A stretch of 64,000 nt of DNA from Streptomyces shenzhenensis (GCF_003688995.1 NZ_PENI01000002.1:372001-436000), one strand, 5' to 3'. Shown: positions 45,092 to 54,484, numbered from the stretch's first letter. Numbers and translations are program-made. The notes: generated by a model from the letters alone, not told the origin.

Positions 45092-46213
45092 ATGGTGGCG
45101 AAGAAGACCGCCGTACAGCAGTCGGCATCGGGCAGGTCCCGGGCCGCCGCCGTGGGTGCCTCCGGCGGCTCGGTCAAGGACGCGGGAGGCAAGAAGACCA
45201 CGCAGGGGCGGGCCGCGAAGAAGGCGCCCGCGGCGAAGCGGGCGCCCTCGAAGAACGCGGCCGAGGTGGCGGTGGGGAAGGTCCCGGCCAAGGAGATCGC
45301 CGGGACGGCGCCTCCCCGGAAGGCCGCCGCGCGGAAGAAGGCGGCCGAGAAGGCGGTCGGCAAGGAGACCACCCGGAAGGCCGCCGCGGAGACCGCCCCG
45401 AAGGAGGCGGTCGCCGCGGAGCCGGCGCCGAAGAGGGCGGCCGTGAAGGCGCCGGCCGCGAAGAAGAAGCCGGCCGAGGAGCCGGCCGCGAAGAAGACGG
45501 CACAGAAGAAGGCGGTTCGGAAGAAGGCCGCCCAGAAGAAGACGGCCACCAAGAAGGCGGTCGCAGGCAGCACGGCGGCCGAGAAGACGGCGGCCAAGGG
45601 GGCGGCGGCCGCCGAGCGGACGGTGGCGCGGGAGGGCGGCTCCCCGAAGGACGCCGCCAAGGGCGCGGGCAAGCAGAGCACGGCCAAGAAAGCGGGCGCG
45701 GCGCAGGCCGCGAAGCAGACGGGAGCCATGACGGTGGTTGCGAAGAAGACTCCTGGCACGGCCACGGCGGCCACGACCGCCGTCCCCAAGGCGCGGGTCG
45801 CCGCGGCGGCGGGACCCGGCGAGCTCGCGGTCCGCCCGGGCGAGGCCCCCTGGACGCCGGAGGAGGTCGAGGAGGCCCGCGCGGAGCTGCTGTCCGAGGT
45901 GGAGCGGCTGCGCACCGAGATCAGCTCCTCCGAGGCCTCGCTGGTGGGCCTGATGCGCGACTCCGGGGACGGCGCCGGCGACGACCAGGCGGACACCGGC
46001 ACCAAGAACATCACGCGCGAGCACGAGATGGCGCTGGCCGCCAACGCGCGCGAGATGCTCGTCCAGGCCGAGCGCGCCCTGCAGCAGCTCGACACGGGCA
46101 CGTACGGCCTCTGCGAGAACTGCGGCAATCCCATCGGGAAGGCCCGGATGCAGGCCTTCCCGAGGGCCACCCTGTGCGTCGAGTGCAAGCAGAAGCAGGA
46201 ACGCCGCTACTGA
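45092..46213 (+). CDS. DksA/TraR C4 zinc-finger protein with histone-H1-like tail
   Basis: 373 residues from ATG 45092. Residues 1 to ~245 are almost only Lys, Ala, Pro, Glu and Thr, in repeated AAKK/KKA(A/P) units such as KKTAQKKAVRKKAAQKK, like eukaryotic histone H1 tails and the HupS tail. Residues ~250-373 are a DksA/TraR domain: coiled coil (PWTPEEVEEARAELLSEVERLRTEI), DxxDxA-like DQADTGTKNI, and a complete C4 zinc finger CENC...CVEC. DksA-type proteins bind RNA polymerase's secondary channel; the tail probably binds DNA. An internal ATG (45728, MTVVAKK) with a purine-rich site would give a ~161-residue form lacking most of the tail. Confidence 0.88.
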   Translation: MVAKKTAVQQSASGRSRAAAVGASGGSVKDAGGKKTTQGRAAKKAPAAKRAPSKNAAEVAVGKVPAKEIAGTAPPRKAAARKKAAEKAVGKETTRKAAAETAPKEAVAAEPAPKRAAVKAPAAKKKPAEEPAAKKTAQKKAVRKKAAQKKTATKKAVAGSTAAEKTAAKGAAAAERTVAREGGSPKDAAKGAGKQSTAKKAGAAQAAKQTGAMTVVAKKTPGTATAATTAVPKARVAAAAGPGELAVRPGEAPWTPEEVEEARAELLSEVERLRTEISSSEASLVGLMRDSGDGAGDDQADTGTKNITREHEMALAANAREMLVQAERALQQLDTGTYGLCENCGNPIGKARMQAFPRATLCVECKQKQERRY

Positions 46214-46280
46214 GCGCGTGGGTCGTCCCGGGCGTGCCGTAGTCTCGTCCCCAGCCAGGTACCTAGGTTGAGGGACTCAC

Positions 46281-46871
46281 GTGACAGAGGCGGAGCGCAT
46301 CATCGGTACGCCGGACACCCCGGACGACAGCGACGAGCGGACGGCCGGAGCGGACCAACAGGACATCCCGGCCGAGCGGCCCCGGGGCAGGCGCCGGATC
46401 GCCGTGCTCTTCGGGGTGGCCGTCTTCGCGTACGCCCTCGACCTGATCAGCAAGATGATCGTGGTCGCGAAGCTGGAGCACCATGCGCCGATCGAGGTCG
46501 TCGGCGACTGGCTGGAGTTCAACGCCATCCGCAACCCCGGCGCCGCCTTCGGGGTCGGACAGGCCTTCACGATCATCTTCACCGTGATCGCGGCGGCCGT
46601 GATCGTGGTGATCATCCGCCTCGCCCGCAAGCTCTACAGCCTGCCCTGGGCGGTCGCGCTCGGCCTGCTGCTCGGCGGTGCGCTCGGCAACCTGACCGAC
46701 CGGATCTTCCGCTCGCCGGGCGTCTTCGAGGGCGAGGTCGTCGACTTCATCGCCCCCAAGGGCTTCGCGGTGTTCAATCTGGCCGACTCGGCGATCGTCT
46801 GCGGCGGCATCCTGATCGTGCTGCTGTCGTTCCGCGGCCTCGATCCGGACGGCACCGTCCACCGGGACTGA
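46281..46871 (+). CDS. lspA: Lipoprotein signal peptidase LspA
   Basis: 196 residues from GTG 46281, GAGGGA 6-7 nt upstream. Aspartyl protease of the inner membrane that removes the signal peptide from diacylated prolipoproteins. Four membrane helices; catalytic Asp140 in [10 protein letters not shown] and Asp169 in FNLADSAI; the [12 protein letters not shown] and VVDFI family blocks are present. The first ~38 residues are an acidic/basic cytoplasmic extension longer than in E. coli. Confidence 0.96.
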   Translation: MTEAERIIGTPDTPDDSDERTAGADQQDIPAERPRGRRRIAVLFGVAVFAYALDLISKMIVVAKLEHHAPIEVVGDWLEFNAIRNPGAAFGVGQAFTIIFTVIAAAVIVVIIRLARKLYSLPWAVALGLLLGGALGNLTDRIFRSPGVFEGEVVDFIAPKGFAVFNLADSAIVCGGILIVLLSFRGLDPDGTVHRD

Positions 46872-46907
46872 CCGCGGCGGCCCCGGATCCGGGCCGGGGG
46901 CCGCGGC
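46872..46907 (+). terminator. Probable terminator after lspA
   Basis: CCGCGGC-GG-CCCCGG pairs with CCGGGGGCCGCGG (13 bp with a two-base bulge) right after the lspA stop. Confidence 0.6.
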
Positions 46908-46938
46908 ACTCTCGTACGAGGCTGTCGGCCCCGTCCGG

Positions 46939-46944
46939 CATACT
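46939..46944 (+). promoter_or_regulatory. -10-like CATACT, predicted leaderless start of the rluD-like gene
   Basis: CATACT at 46939-46944 puts +1 at 46951, the G of the GTG start. No Shine-Dalgarno sequence is present. No good -35 is visible. Confidence 0.4.
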
Positions 46945-46950
46945 CGACGG

Positions 46951-47895
46951 GTGAGCACGATTCCCGAGATCCGTACCCTGCCCGTGCCCGACGGCCTGGA
47001 GGGTGAGCGTGTCGATGCCGCCATCTCCCGGATGTTCGGCTTCTCCCGGACGAAGGCGGCGGAGCTGGCCGCGGCGGGCAAGGTACAGGTCGACGGCGCG
47101 GTGGTCGGCAAGTCGGAGCGGGTGCGCGGCGGGGCCTGGCTCGAGGTCGAGATGCCGCAGGCGCCCGCCCCGGTGCAGGTGGTCGCCGAGCCGGTCGAGG
47201 GCATGGAGATCGTGCACGACGACGACGACATCGTGGTGATCGTCAAGCCGGTCGGCGTCGCGGCCCACCCGTCGCCGGGCTGGAGCGGGCCGACGGTCAT
47301 CGGCGGACTCGCCGCGGCCGGCTACCGGATCTCCACCTCCGGCGCGGCCGAGCGCCAGGGCATCGTGCACCGCCTCGACGTCGGCACGTCGGGCCTGATG
47401 GTGGTCGCCAAGTCCGAGTACGCGTACACGTCGCTCAAGCGCCAGTTCAAGGAGCGCACGGTCGACAAGCGCTACCACACCCTGGTCCAGGGCCACCCGG
47501 ACCCGACCAGCGGCACCATCGACGCCCCCATCGGCCGCCACCCCCACCACGACTACAAGTGGGCGGTCACCGCCGACGGCAAGCCGTCCGTCACGCACTA
47601 CGACCTCATCGAGGCGTTCCGCGCCGCCTCCCTGCTCGACGTGAAGCTGGAGACCGGCCGCACCCACCAGATCCGGGTCCACATGGCAGCCCACCGCCAC
47701 CCCTGCGTCGGCGACCTCACCTACGGCGCCGACCCCACGCTCGCCAAGCGGCTGCGCCTCGGCCGCCAGTGGCTGCACGCCGTGCGCCTGGGCTTCGAAC
47801 ACCCCGGGGACGGCACGTGGGCCGAGTTCGCCAGCGACTACCCGGAGGATCTGCAGCAGGCGCTGGACCGGGTCCGCGAGGAGACCTACGCGTGA
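46951..47895 (+). CDS. RluA/RluD-family 23S rRNA pseudouridine synthase
   Basis: 314 residues from GTG 46951. N-terminal S4 RNA-binding domain ([31 protein letters not shown]), then the catalytic domain with Asp143 in [27 protein letters not shown] and [26 protein letters not shown]. This motif set is RluA/C/D; RluD (U1911/1915/1917) is the best match by synteny with lspA. The stop overlaps the GNAT gene (GTGA). Confidence 0.9.
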   Translation: MSTIPEIRTLPVPDGLEGERVDAAISRMFGFSRTKAAELAAAGKVQVDGAVVGKSERVRGGAWLEVEMPQAPAPVQVVAEPVEGMEIVHDDDDIVVIVKPVGVAAHPSPGWSGPTVIGGLAAAGYRISTSGAAERQGIVHRLDVGTSGLMVVAKSEYAYTSLKRQFKERTVDKRYHTLVQGHPDPTSGTIDAPIGRHPHHDYKWAVTADGKPSVTHYDLIEAFRAASLLDVKLETGRTHQIRVHMAAHRHPCVGDLTYGADPTLAKRLRLGRQWLHAVRLGFEHPGDGTWAEFASDYPEDLQQALDRVREETYA

Positions 47896-48359
47896 GCGCG
47901 CCGTACACGGTGCGCGTCGCCGAGAATCCGGCCGACCGCGAGGCCTGCTTCGCGGTGCGCAAGGAGGTCTTCGTCGTCGAGCAGGGCGTCCCGCAGGACA
48001 TCGAGTACGACGCGTACGACGCCGTCGCCGTGCAGGTGCTGGCGGTGGGCGAGGACGGGGTGCCACTCGGCACCGGCCGGCTGCTGTACGGCGCGAGGGC
48101 CGCCGAGAAGACCGGCGGCGACCCGTCGCTCGGCTCGCTGGGGCGGCTCGCGGTCCGCCGGGAGGCGCGCGGGCTCGGCGTCGGCGTGGCGCTGGTGCGG
48201 GCCATCGAGGAGGCGGCACGCGCGCGTGGCCTGACGGCGGTCGACCTGCACGCCCAGACGCACGCCCTGGGCTTCTACGAGCGGCTGGGCTACACGCCGT
48301 ACGGGCCGGAGTACCCGGAGGCGGGGATCCCGCACCGGGCGATGCGGCGCGCCCTGTAG
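47892..48359 (+). CDS. GNAT-family N-acetyltransferase (ElaA-like)
   Basis: 155 residues from GTG 47892, overlapping the rluD-like stop, with GAGGAG upstream. Begins with an ElaA-type stretch ([23 protein letters not shown]). The acetyl-CoA site is [25 protein letters not shown], then [32 protein letters not shown]. The substrate is unknown. Co-transcribed with the pseudouridine synthase gene. Confidence 0.88.
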   Translation: MSAPYTVRVAENPADREACFAVRKEVFVVEQGVPQDIEYDAYDAVAVQVLAVGEDGVPLGTGRLLYGARAAEKTGGDPSLGSLGRLAVRREARGLGVGVALVRAIEEAARARGLTAVDLHAQTHALGFYERLGYTPYGPEYPEAGIPHRAMRRAL

Positions 48360-48375
48360 CCGCTGAGCCCGGCGG

Positions 48376-48399
48376 GCGGGGGCAAAGGCGGGGGCAAAG
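48376..48399 (+). repeat. Two tandem GCGGGGGCAAAG units
   Basis: Perfect 12 bp direct repeat at 48376-48387 and 48388-48399, followed by another G5 run, between the GNAT stop and the antiporter gene. Four G-runs with short spacers make a small G-quadruplex candidate. Confidence 0.7.
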
Positions 48400-48456
48400 G
48401 GGGACATGGCAGGCTTGAGCACTGTTGTGTGATCGTCGACTCCCGGAGCGCTGACA

Positions 48457-50043
48457 GTGGATCAGTTGGCCCTGCTGTTCGTGTTGCTGCTCGGGGCCCT
48501 GGTCAGCGTCCCGCTGGGAGACCGGCTCGGGCTGCCCGCCCCGATCCTGGTGACCCTGTTCGGCATCGTCCTCGCGGTGCTCGACTTCGTGCCCAACGTG
48601 AACATCCCGCCCGAGCTGATCCTGCCCGCACTGCTGCCGCCACTGCTGTACGCGGCGGTGCGGCGCACGTCCTGGCGGCAGTTCGCGGCCAACAAACGGC
48701 CGATCTTCCTGCTGGCCGTGGCCCTGGTGTTCGTCACGACCGTCTGCGTGGCCGTCGTGGCCAACGCGATCGTGCCCGGTCTGCCGATCGCCGCCGCCGT
48801 GGCGCTGGGCGCGCTGGTCGCCCCGCCCGACCCGGTCGCCGCCACCGCTGTCGCCGGGCAGCTCGGACTGCCGCGCCGGCTGGTGTCGATCCTCGAGGGC
48901 GAGGGGCTGTTCAACGACGTCACCGCGATCGTGCTGTACCACGTGGCGATCGCCGCCGTCGTCAGCGGCACCTTCTCGCCCTGGCGGGCCGGGATCGACC
49001 TGGTGCTGTCCGCCGTGGTCGCCGTCGCCGTGGGACTCGTCCTGGGCTGGGGCGCGAACAAGCTGATGGACGTGCTCGGGGACGCGACCCTGCAGATCGG
49101 GCTGACCCTGCTGGTGCCGTACGTGTCGTACGTGCTGGCCGAGGAGCTGCACGGCTCCGGCGTGCTGGCCGTGCTCACCACCGCGCTGTTCATCTCCGAG
49201 TACGCCACCGACGCCGACGACGTGATGACCCGGCTCGCCGGGCACACCTTCTGGGACATCGTCGACACGCTCGTCACCGGGGTCGCGTTCGGACTGATCG
49301 GGCTCGAACTGCACAACGCGATCCGGACGGCCTCCGGCCACTGGGCCGAGATGCTCGGCTGGGCCGCCGCCGTGGCGGGTGTCGTGGTGCTCGTACGGCT
49401 GCTGTGGCTGCTGCCCGCCACCTGGCTCACCAAACGGCTGCACGCGAAACGGGACTTCGACGAGGACATCCCGATGAGCCTGCGCGAGACCGTCGTCATG
49501 TGGTGGTCGGGGATGCGCGGGGTGGCCTCGGTGGCCCTGGCGCTGGCCATTCCGCTGACGACCGAGGACGGGTCGCCCTTCCCCGACCGGGACGAGATCG
49601 TGTTCATCGCGTTCGGGGTGATCATGGCGACGCTGGTGCTCCAGGGGCTGACCCTGCCGTGGCTGGTGAAGCGGCTCGGGGTGCGGGCGGACACCGAGCG
49701 GGAGAAGGAGTTCGAGAAGCAGCTGGCGGTGCGGGCGGCACGGGCGGCGAAGCGGCGGCTGCGGGAGATCGAGGAGGTCGAGGAGCTGCCGGAGGAGCTG
49801 TCCGAGCAGATGCTGCGGCGGGCCTTCGACATCGGGGTGCGGATCAGCCCCGACATCGGCGAGGGCGAGCGCCGGGAGGCGCACGAGCAGCGGGTGCGGC
49901 GGGTGAAGCGGCTGCGGCGGATCCAGCAGGAGCTGCTCAGCGCGGCGCGGCACGAGGTGCTGGCGGCGCGGAGCGAGCCGGGGGCGGATCCGGAGATCGT
50001 GGACCGGGTGCTGCGGCATCTGGACGTGCGCAGCCTGCGCTGA
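48457..50043 (+). CDS. CPA1-family Na+/H+ (or K+/H+) antiporter
   Basis: 528 residues from GTG 48457 (GGAG upstream). About 12 membrane helices; the cation site is in ALGALVAPPDPVAATAV and LEGEGLFNDVTAIVLYHVA, the ND pair being typical of CPA1 exchangers, with the conserved VVMWWSGMRGVASVALALAIP arginine helix. A ~110-residue cytoplasmic C-terminus is Arg/Glu-rich and helical (REKEFEKQLAVRAARAAKRR onwards), probably regulatory. It exports Na+ or K+ in exchange for protons. Confidence 0.9.
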   Translation: MDQLALLFVLLLGALVSVPLGDRLGLPAPILVTLFGIVLAVLDFVPNVNIPPELILPALLPPLLYAAVRRTSWRQFAANKRPIFLLAVALVFVTTVCVAVVANAIVPGLPIAAAVALGALVAPPDPVAATAVAGQLGLPRRLVSILEGEGLFNDVTAIVLYHVAIAAVVSGTFSPWRAGIDLVLSAVVAVAVGLVLGWGANKLMDVLGDATLQIGLTLLVPYVSYVLAEELHGSGVLAVLTTALFISEYATDADDVMTRLAGHTFWDIVDTLVTGVAFGLIGLELHNAIRTASGHWAEMLGWAAAVAGVVVLVRLLWLLPATWLTKRLHAKRDFDEDIPMSLRETVVMWWSGMRGVASVALALAIPLTTEDGSPFPDRDEIVFIAFGVIMATLVLQGLTLPWLVKRLGVRADTEREKEFEKQLAVRAARAAKRRLREIEEVEELPEELSEQMLRRAFDIGVRISPDIGEGERREAHEQRVRRVKRLRRIQQELLSAARHEVLAARSEPGADPEIVDRVLRHLDVRSLR

Positions 50044-50153
50044 GCGGCCGACGGGATCCGTTTGGCCGGCCGGATCCGCTTGGCCGGCCGAGGGCGGTCA
50101 TATGAGCACACGGGGGGTGTGGACAACCGGAGGCCCGGGCGGCGCCCCGCTCG

Positions 50154-50159
50154 TACTCT
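50154..50159 (+). promoter_or_regulatory. -10 TACTCT, predicted leaderless start of the SDR gene
   Basis: TACTCT at 50154-50159 gives +1 at 50166, the A of the ATG. No ribosome site and no clear -35. Confidence 0.5.
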
Positions 50160-50165
50160 CGGATC

Positions 50166-50906
50166 ATGGCTCGCAACATTGTGATCAGTGGTGGTGGGAC
50201 GGGGATCGGGCGTGCGGCGGCCCGGGTCTTCGCGGCGGACGGTGACCGGGTGCTGCTGCTCGGGCGGCGCGGCGGGGTGCTGGAGGAGGCGGGAGTGCCG
50301 GGGGCGCTGACGTACGCCGTCGACCTCGGCGACCCGGCGGGCGTGCGCGGCGTGGCGCGGTTCGTCGCTGAGGAGCTCGGCACCGTGGACGTGCTCGTGC
50401 ACAGCGCCGGCGGCAACGGGGGCCGGGAACCCGAGGGGCCCGCCGAGGACCCCCTCGACGCCGTCGCGCACACCTGGTCGGTCAACTTCCGGATCAACAC
50501 CCTGACCGCCGTGCTCCTCACGGAGGCGCTCAAGGAGCGGCTGGCCGAGCCCGGCGGGCGGGTGCTGTTCCTCAGCTCCATCGCCGCCTACCGCGGCTCG
50601 GGAACCGGGGCGTACGCGGCGGCCAAGGCGGCCCTGCATCCGTACGCCCACGATCTGGCCCGGCAGTTGGGCCCGCGCGGCATCACCGTGAACGTGGTGG
50701 CGCCCGGCTATGTGGAGGACACCGAGTTCTTCGGGGGCGCGATCGAGGAGGCGAGACGGGAGCGGCTGATCGCCGAGACGTCCACCGGCCGGGCCGGCAC
50801 CCCGGGGGACGTCGCGACCACCCTGCACTGGCTGGCCTCGCCGGGCGCGGGGCACATCACGTCACAGATCATCCAGGTCAACGGAGGTGCAGAGCGCGGT
50901 CACTGA
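50166..50906 (+). CDS. Short-chain dehydrogenase/reductase
   Basis: 246-residue classical SDR: NIVISGGGTGIGRAAARVFA (TGxxxGIG cofactor loop as GGGTGIG), DVLVHSAGGNGG (the NNAG position), VNFRINTLTAV, catalytic Ser-Tyr-Lys as FLSSIAAYRGSGTGAYAAAKAALH, then GITVNVVAPGYVEDTEFF. NAD(P)-dependent reduction of a carbonyl; substrate unknown. It converges on the MscS gene. Confidence 0.9.
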   Translation: MARNIVISGGGTGIGRAAARVFAADGDRVLLLGRRGGVLEEAGVPGALTYAVDLGDPAGVRGVARFVAEELGTVDVLVHSAGGNGGREPEGPAEDPLDAVAHTWSVNFRINTLTAVLLTEALKERLAEPGGRVLFLSSIAAYRGSGTGAYAAAKAALHPYAHDLARQLGPRGITVNVVAPGYVEDTEFFGGAIEEARRERLIAETSTGRAGTPGDVATTLHWLASPGAGHITSQIIQVNGGAERGH

Positions 50907-50936
50907 CCGATCCGGCGCGGCCGGTGGCCGACGGGC

Positions 50937-52043
50937 TCAGCCGCGGCCCGTCCTCGGCGGCTCGTGCGCCCGCCGCGTGGCCGGACCGTCCTGGGCGGGG
51001 ATGCCGCCCGGCGGTGGCACGGCGTCCGCCGTGTTGACCCGGGGCAGCGCGTACGGGTGCTCCGCGCACAGCCAGCGGATCATCTGCTCGCGCACCGTGA
51101 CCCGGACCGTCCACACGTCGTCCGAGTCCTTGGCGGTCACCAGGGCACGGACCTGGATGGTGTTCGGCGTCGCGTCGGTGACGGTGAGGTTGGCCGAACG
51201 GCCGTCCCAGGCCGGGCACTCGCGCACGATGTCGCGCAGCTTCTCCCGCATCGCCTCCAGCGGCGCCGAGTGGTCCACGTGCCAGTAGACGACGCCGGTC
51301 AGCTGCGGGGTGCCGCGCGACCAGTTCTCGAACGGTTTGGAGGTGAAGTACGACACCGGCATGGTGATCCGGCGCTCATCCCAGGTCCGTACGGTCAGGA
51401 AGGTCAGCGTGATCTCCTCGACGGTGCCCCACTCACCGTCCACGACCACCACGTCGCCGAGCCGCACCATGTCGCCGAACGCGATCTGCAGCCCCGCGAA
51501 CAGATTGGCCAGCGTGGACTGGGCGGCGACACCGGCGACGATGCCGAGGATGCCTGCCGAGGCCAGCAGCGAGGCGCCGGCCGCGCGCATCGCCGGGAAC
51601 GTCAGCAGCATCGCCGCCACGGCCACCACGCCGACCACGGCGGCCACCACGCGCATGATCAGCGACACCTGGGTACGGACCCGGCGGACCCGGGCCGGAT
51701 CGCGGTGCACACGGGCGTAGCGGGAGTAGGAGGTCTCGACGATCGCCGCCGCGATCCGCACCACCAGCCAGGCCGCGGAGCCGATCAGCACCAGGGTCAG
51801 CGTCCGGCCGACGGCGACCCGGTGGTCCGGCAGCAGGCGGGCCTGCTCGTAGGAGCCTCTGAGCAGGGCCGCGGCCAGCACCAGCTGGTACGGGATCCGG
51901 CCGCGTCGCAGCAGCTCCCACAGCGGGGTCTCGTTGTGCCGCGCGTCGGCCTTGCGCAGCAGCAGGTCCGTGGCCCAGCCGATGAGCAGGGTCAGAACGA
52001 CACAGCCACCGACCACGATCAGGGGGCGGAGCACGATTTCCAT
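50937..52043 (-). CDS. Small-conductance mechanosensitive channel (MscS family)
   Basis: 368 residues from ATG 52043. Four N-terminal membrane helices, the pore helix AAGASLLASAGILGIVAGVAAQSTLANLFAGLQIAFGD (TM3-like, with MscS glycine/alanine packing), the beta domain VRLGDVVVVDGEWGTVEEITLTFLTVRTWDERRITMPVSYF and the C-terminal alpha/beta domain. It releases solutes on hypo-osmotic shock. A Pro/Arg-rich tail of ~30 residues ends the protein. A TACGTT hexamer (52051-52056) ends 7 nt before the ATG and there is no ribosome site, so the transcript may be nearly leaderless. Confidence 0.92.
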   Translation of the reverse strand: MEIVLRPLIVVGGCVVLTLLIGWATDLLLRKADARHNETPLWELLRRGRIPYQLVLAAALLRGSYEQARLLPDHRVAVGRTLTLVLIGSAAWLVVRIAAAIVETSYSRYARVHRDPARVRRVRTQVSLIMRVVAAVVGVVAVAAMLLTFPAMRAAGASLLASAGILGIVAGVAAQSTLANLFAGLQIAFGDMVRLGDVVVVDGEWGTVEEITLTFLTVRTWDERRITMPVSYFTSKPFENWSRGTPQLTGVVYWHVDHSAPLEAMREKLRDIVRECPAWDGRSANLTVTDATPNTIQVRALVTAKDSDDVWTVRVTVREQMIRWLCAEHPYALPRVNTADAVPPPGGIPAQDGPATRRAHEPPRTGRG

Positions 52044-52145
52044 GCCTGAGAACGTAACCGGCTCCGGCGGCCGTGACCATGCCGATCGGTGACGGCCGCG
52101 ATCCGGCCGTGCGGCGTTGCCGTGTCCGGCTGGCACGATGGCGGC

Positions 52146-52715
52146 ATGAACATCATGCTCTTTCACTCGACCTACGGCCGCCGACCGGCGGTGCGCGCCG
52201 CGGCCGACCGGTTGCGGGCCGCCGGGCACGAGGTGTGGACGCCGGACCTCTTCGCGGGGCGCACGTTCGAGACGGTCGAGGAGGGCATGGCCTGCAAGGA
52301 CGAGATCGGCAAGGACGAACTGCTGAAGCGGGCCGTGCTGGCGGCGGCGCCCTACTCGGAGCGCGGGCTGGTGTACGCCGGGTTCTCGCTCGGCGCCTCC
52401 ATCGCGCAGACCCTGGCCCTCGGCGACGAGAAGGCGCGTGGCCTGCTGCTCCTGCACGGGACCTCGGACATCGCGCCGGGCGTCTCGGTGGACGGGCTGC
52501 CGGTCCAGCTGCATGTGGCCGAGCCGGACCCGTTCGAGACGGACGACTGGCTGAGCGCCTGGTATCTGCAGCTGGGCCGGGCGGGGGCGGACGTCGAGGT
52601 CTACCGGTACGCCGGGGCCGGCCATCTGTACACCGACCCCGGACTGCCGGACTACGACGAGGAGGCGGCCGAGGCCACCTGGCGGGTGGCGCTCGGCTTC
52701 CTCGGCGCTCTGTAG
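52146..52715 (+). CDS. Dienelactone hydrolase-family protein
   Basis: 189-residue alpha/beta hydrolase. MNIMLFHSTYGRRPAVRAAADRLRAAGHEVWTPDLF opens the fold, the nucleophile region is YAGFSLGASIAQTLAL (Ser where DLH has Cys, G-x-S-x-G as GFSLG), an Asp in LHVAEPDPFE and the His in GAGHLYTDPGLPDYD. This is a serine hydrolase of the DLH branch; substrate unknown. CACGAT at 52134-52139 lies exactly 7 nt before the ATG, so it may be leaderless. Its end is 7 nt from the end of phoD. Confidence 0.85.
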   Translation: MNIMLFHSTYGRRPAVRAAADRLRAAGHEVWTPDLFAGRTFETVEEGMACKDEIGKDELLKRAVLAAAPYSERGLVYAGFSLGASIAQTLALGDEKARGLLLLHGTSDIAPGVSVDGLPVQLHVAEPDPFETDDWLSAWYLQLGRAGADVEVYRYAGAGHLYTDPGLPDYDEEAAEATWRVALGFLGAL

Positions 52716-52722
52716 TCCGCGG

Positions 52723-54393
52723 CTACACCGGGTCGTAGGTGCGCTCGACCTTCTGTGTGCCGCTGCGCGTGCGGTACGAACGCACCCAGGAGGAGCTCGC
52801 GTTCGCGGCGGTGCGGTCGGACAGGGCGTAGTAGTCCAGCTGTGCGCGGTCCGCGGTGAGGTCCAGCACGCCGTAGCCGTGGCGGTCGGTGTCGACCCAG
52901 TGGACGTGCCGGTTGGCCGCGCGGATGACCGGCGCGGCGATCGCCGAGACGGTGCCCTCGGGGACCTTCACGATGTCGTCGAGGTTGTCGGAGGTGACCG
53001 AGGTGACCACGAACTCGGTGGCGGCCGACGGCGACAGCGGATAGGTCCCGGCGTCCACGGGCACGTCGTTGGCCCAGGCCATGTGGATGTCGCCGGTGAG
53101 GAAGACCGTGTTGCGGATCGCGTTCGAGCGCAGATGGGCGAGGAGTTCGCGGCGGTCGTCGGTGTAGCCGTCCCACTGGTCGGTGTTGAGGGCGAGCCCC
53201 TCCTGGGGCAGCCCGAGCAGCTTGGCCAGCGGCTTGAGCAGGTCGGCGGCGAGGGAGCCGACGACGAACGGCGAGATCATCACCGAGTTGCCGACCAGCC
53301 GCCAGGTGGTGTCGGACGCCGTCAACCCGGCCTTCAGCCAGTCGAGTTGGGCGCGGCCCGTGATCGTACGGTCCGGGTCGTCCACCGAACCGCTGCCCGT
53401 GGACACCTGCTGCGAGCGGAAGGAGCGCAGATCGAGCAGGGACAGGTCGGCGAGCTTGCCGAAGCGCAGCCGGCGGTAGGTGGTGCCCGCGATGGCCGGG
53501 CGCACCGGCATCCACTCGAAGTAGGCCTGCCTGGCGGCCGCCTGGCGGGCGCTCCAGGTGCCCTCGGCGCCCTCGGTGTGGTTCTCGGCGCCGCCGGACC
53601 AGGTGTCGTTGGCGAACTCGTGGTCGTCCCAGATCGCGATGACCGGTGCCTGCTGGTGCAGGGCCCGCAGATCGGGGTCGGTCTTGTACGTGCCGTGCCG
53701 GGCGCGGTAGTCGGCGAGCGTGAGGATCTCGTGTGTGGGCGTGTGCGGGCGGACGACCCTGCCCCGGGTCCCGTAGTCGCCGGACCCGTACTCGTAGATG
53801 TAGTCGCCGAGGTGCAGCCAGGCGTCCAGGTCACCGCGCGCCGCGAGGTGGCGGTACGCGGCGAAGTAGCCGGCCTCCCAGTTGGCGCAGGAGACCACGC
53901 CGAAGCGCAGGCCCGTGACGGACGCGTCCGCCGCAGGCGCGGTGCGGGTGCGCGCCACCGGGGAGTCGGTGCCGCCGGCCGAGAAGCGGAACCAGTAGTC
54001 GGTGGCGGGCCGGAGGCCGCGGATGTCGGCCTTGACGGTGTGGTCGGCGGCGGCCGTCGCGGTCGTGGAGCCCCGGGTGACGACGTCCGTCAACGCCTTG
54101 TCACGGGCGACGACCCAGCTGACCTCGGTGTCCGGGCCGATGCCGGAGCCGGGGACGGCATCGGCGGCCGGGGTCACCCGGGTCCACAGCAGGACGCCGT
54201 CGGGCAGCGGGTCGCCGGAGGCGACGCCGTGCAGGAAGGCGGGGGCCTGGGTGGCGGCCCGGGCGGGCAGCGCGGCGGCGAGCGGGGCGGCGGCCAGGGC
54301 CGCGCCGGCGGTGGCCGCAGCGGCCTTGACGACCGTACGGCGGCGTGGCGAGGGGGAGTTGGTGCCCTCGGATGCTCTGTGTCGAGTGGTCAC
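52723..54393 (-). CDS. phoD: Secreted alkaline phosphatase/phosphodiesterase PhoD
   Basis: 556 residues from GTG 54393. Tat signal peptide: twin arginines at 17-19 (RRRTVVK), hydrophobic [19 protein letters not shown], cleavage near ARA-AT. PhoD N-domain ([21 protein letters not shown]), metal-binding motifs [35 protein letters not shown] and LTGDIHMAW, typical of the Fe/Ca-dependent PhoD family. It releases phosphate from phosphodiesters or teichoic acid outside the cell. TAACCT (54402-54407 on the minus strand) is a probable -10, covered by a palindrome. No obvious PHO box found. Confidence 0.94.
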   Translation of the reverse strand: MTTRHRASEGTNSPSPRRRTVVKAAAATAGAALAAAPLAAALPARAATQAPAFLHGVASGDPLPDGVLLWTRVTPAADAVPGSGIGPDTEVSWVVARDKALTDVVTRGSTTATAAADHTVKADIRGLRPATDYWFRFSAGGTDSPVARTRTAPAADASVTGLRFGVVSCANWEAGYFAAYRHLAARGDLDAWLHLGDYIYEYGSGDYGTRGRVVRPHTPTHEILTLADYRARHGTYKTDPDLRALHQQAPVIAIWDDHEFANDTWSGGAENHTEGAEGTWSARQAAARQAYFEWMPVRPAIAGTTYRRLRFGKLADLSLLDLRSFRSQQVSTGSGSVDDPDRTITGRAQLDWLKAGLTASDTTWRLVGNSVMISPFVVGSLAADLLKPLAKLLGLPQEGLALNTDQWDGYTDDRRELLAHLRSNAIRNTVFLTGDIHMAWANDVPVDAGTYPLSPSAATEFVVTSVTSDNLDDIVKVPEGTVSAIAAPVIRAANRHVHWVDTDRHGYGVLDLTADRAQLDYYALSDRTAANASSSWVRSYRTRSGTQKVERTYDPV

Positions 54394-54394
54394 G

Positions 54395-54416
54395 ACCGCT
54401 CAGGTTACTGAGCGGT
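54395..54416. promoter_or_regulatory. Palindrome over the phoD -10
   Basis: ACCGCTCAG (54395-54403) and CTGAGCGGT (54408-54416) form perfect 9 bp arms around GTTA. The centre overlaps the minus-strand TAACCT hexamer and ends 2 bp before the phoD start codon. Probable operator, or a start-proximal RNA hairpin. Confidence 0.5.
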
Positions 54417-54422
54417 ACGGAC

Positions 54423-54457
54423 AAGAGCGGGCGAACGGGGGAAGTTCGCCCGCTCTT
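54423..54457 (-). terminator. Terminator after the DsbA-like gene
   Basis: Perfect 14 bp stem AAGAGCGGGCGAAC (54423-54436) with GTTCGCCCGCTCTT (54444-54457), 7 nt loop, ~28 nt past the stop of the 54485-55327 gene. Confidence 0.88.
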
Positions 54458-54484
54458 CATCCGGGGGCCAGATCCCGCAGGGCG

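Noticed and set aside
46774..50019. 1081-codon minus-strand frame opposite rluD-like, GNAT and antiporter genes
   Set aside because: Low-complexity antisense translation crossing three well-supported genes.
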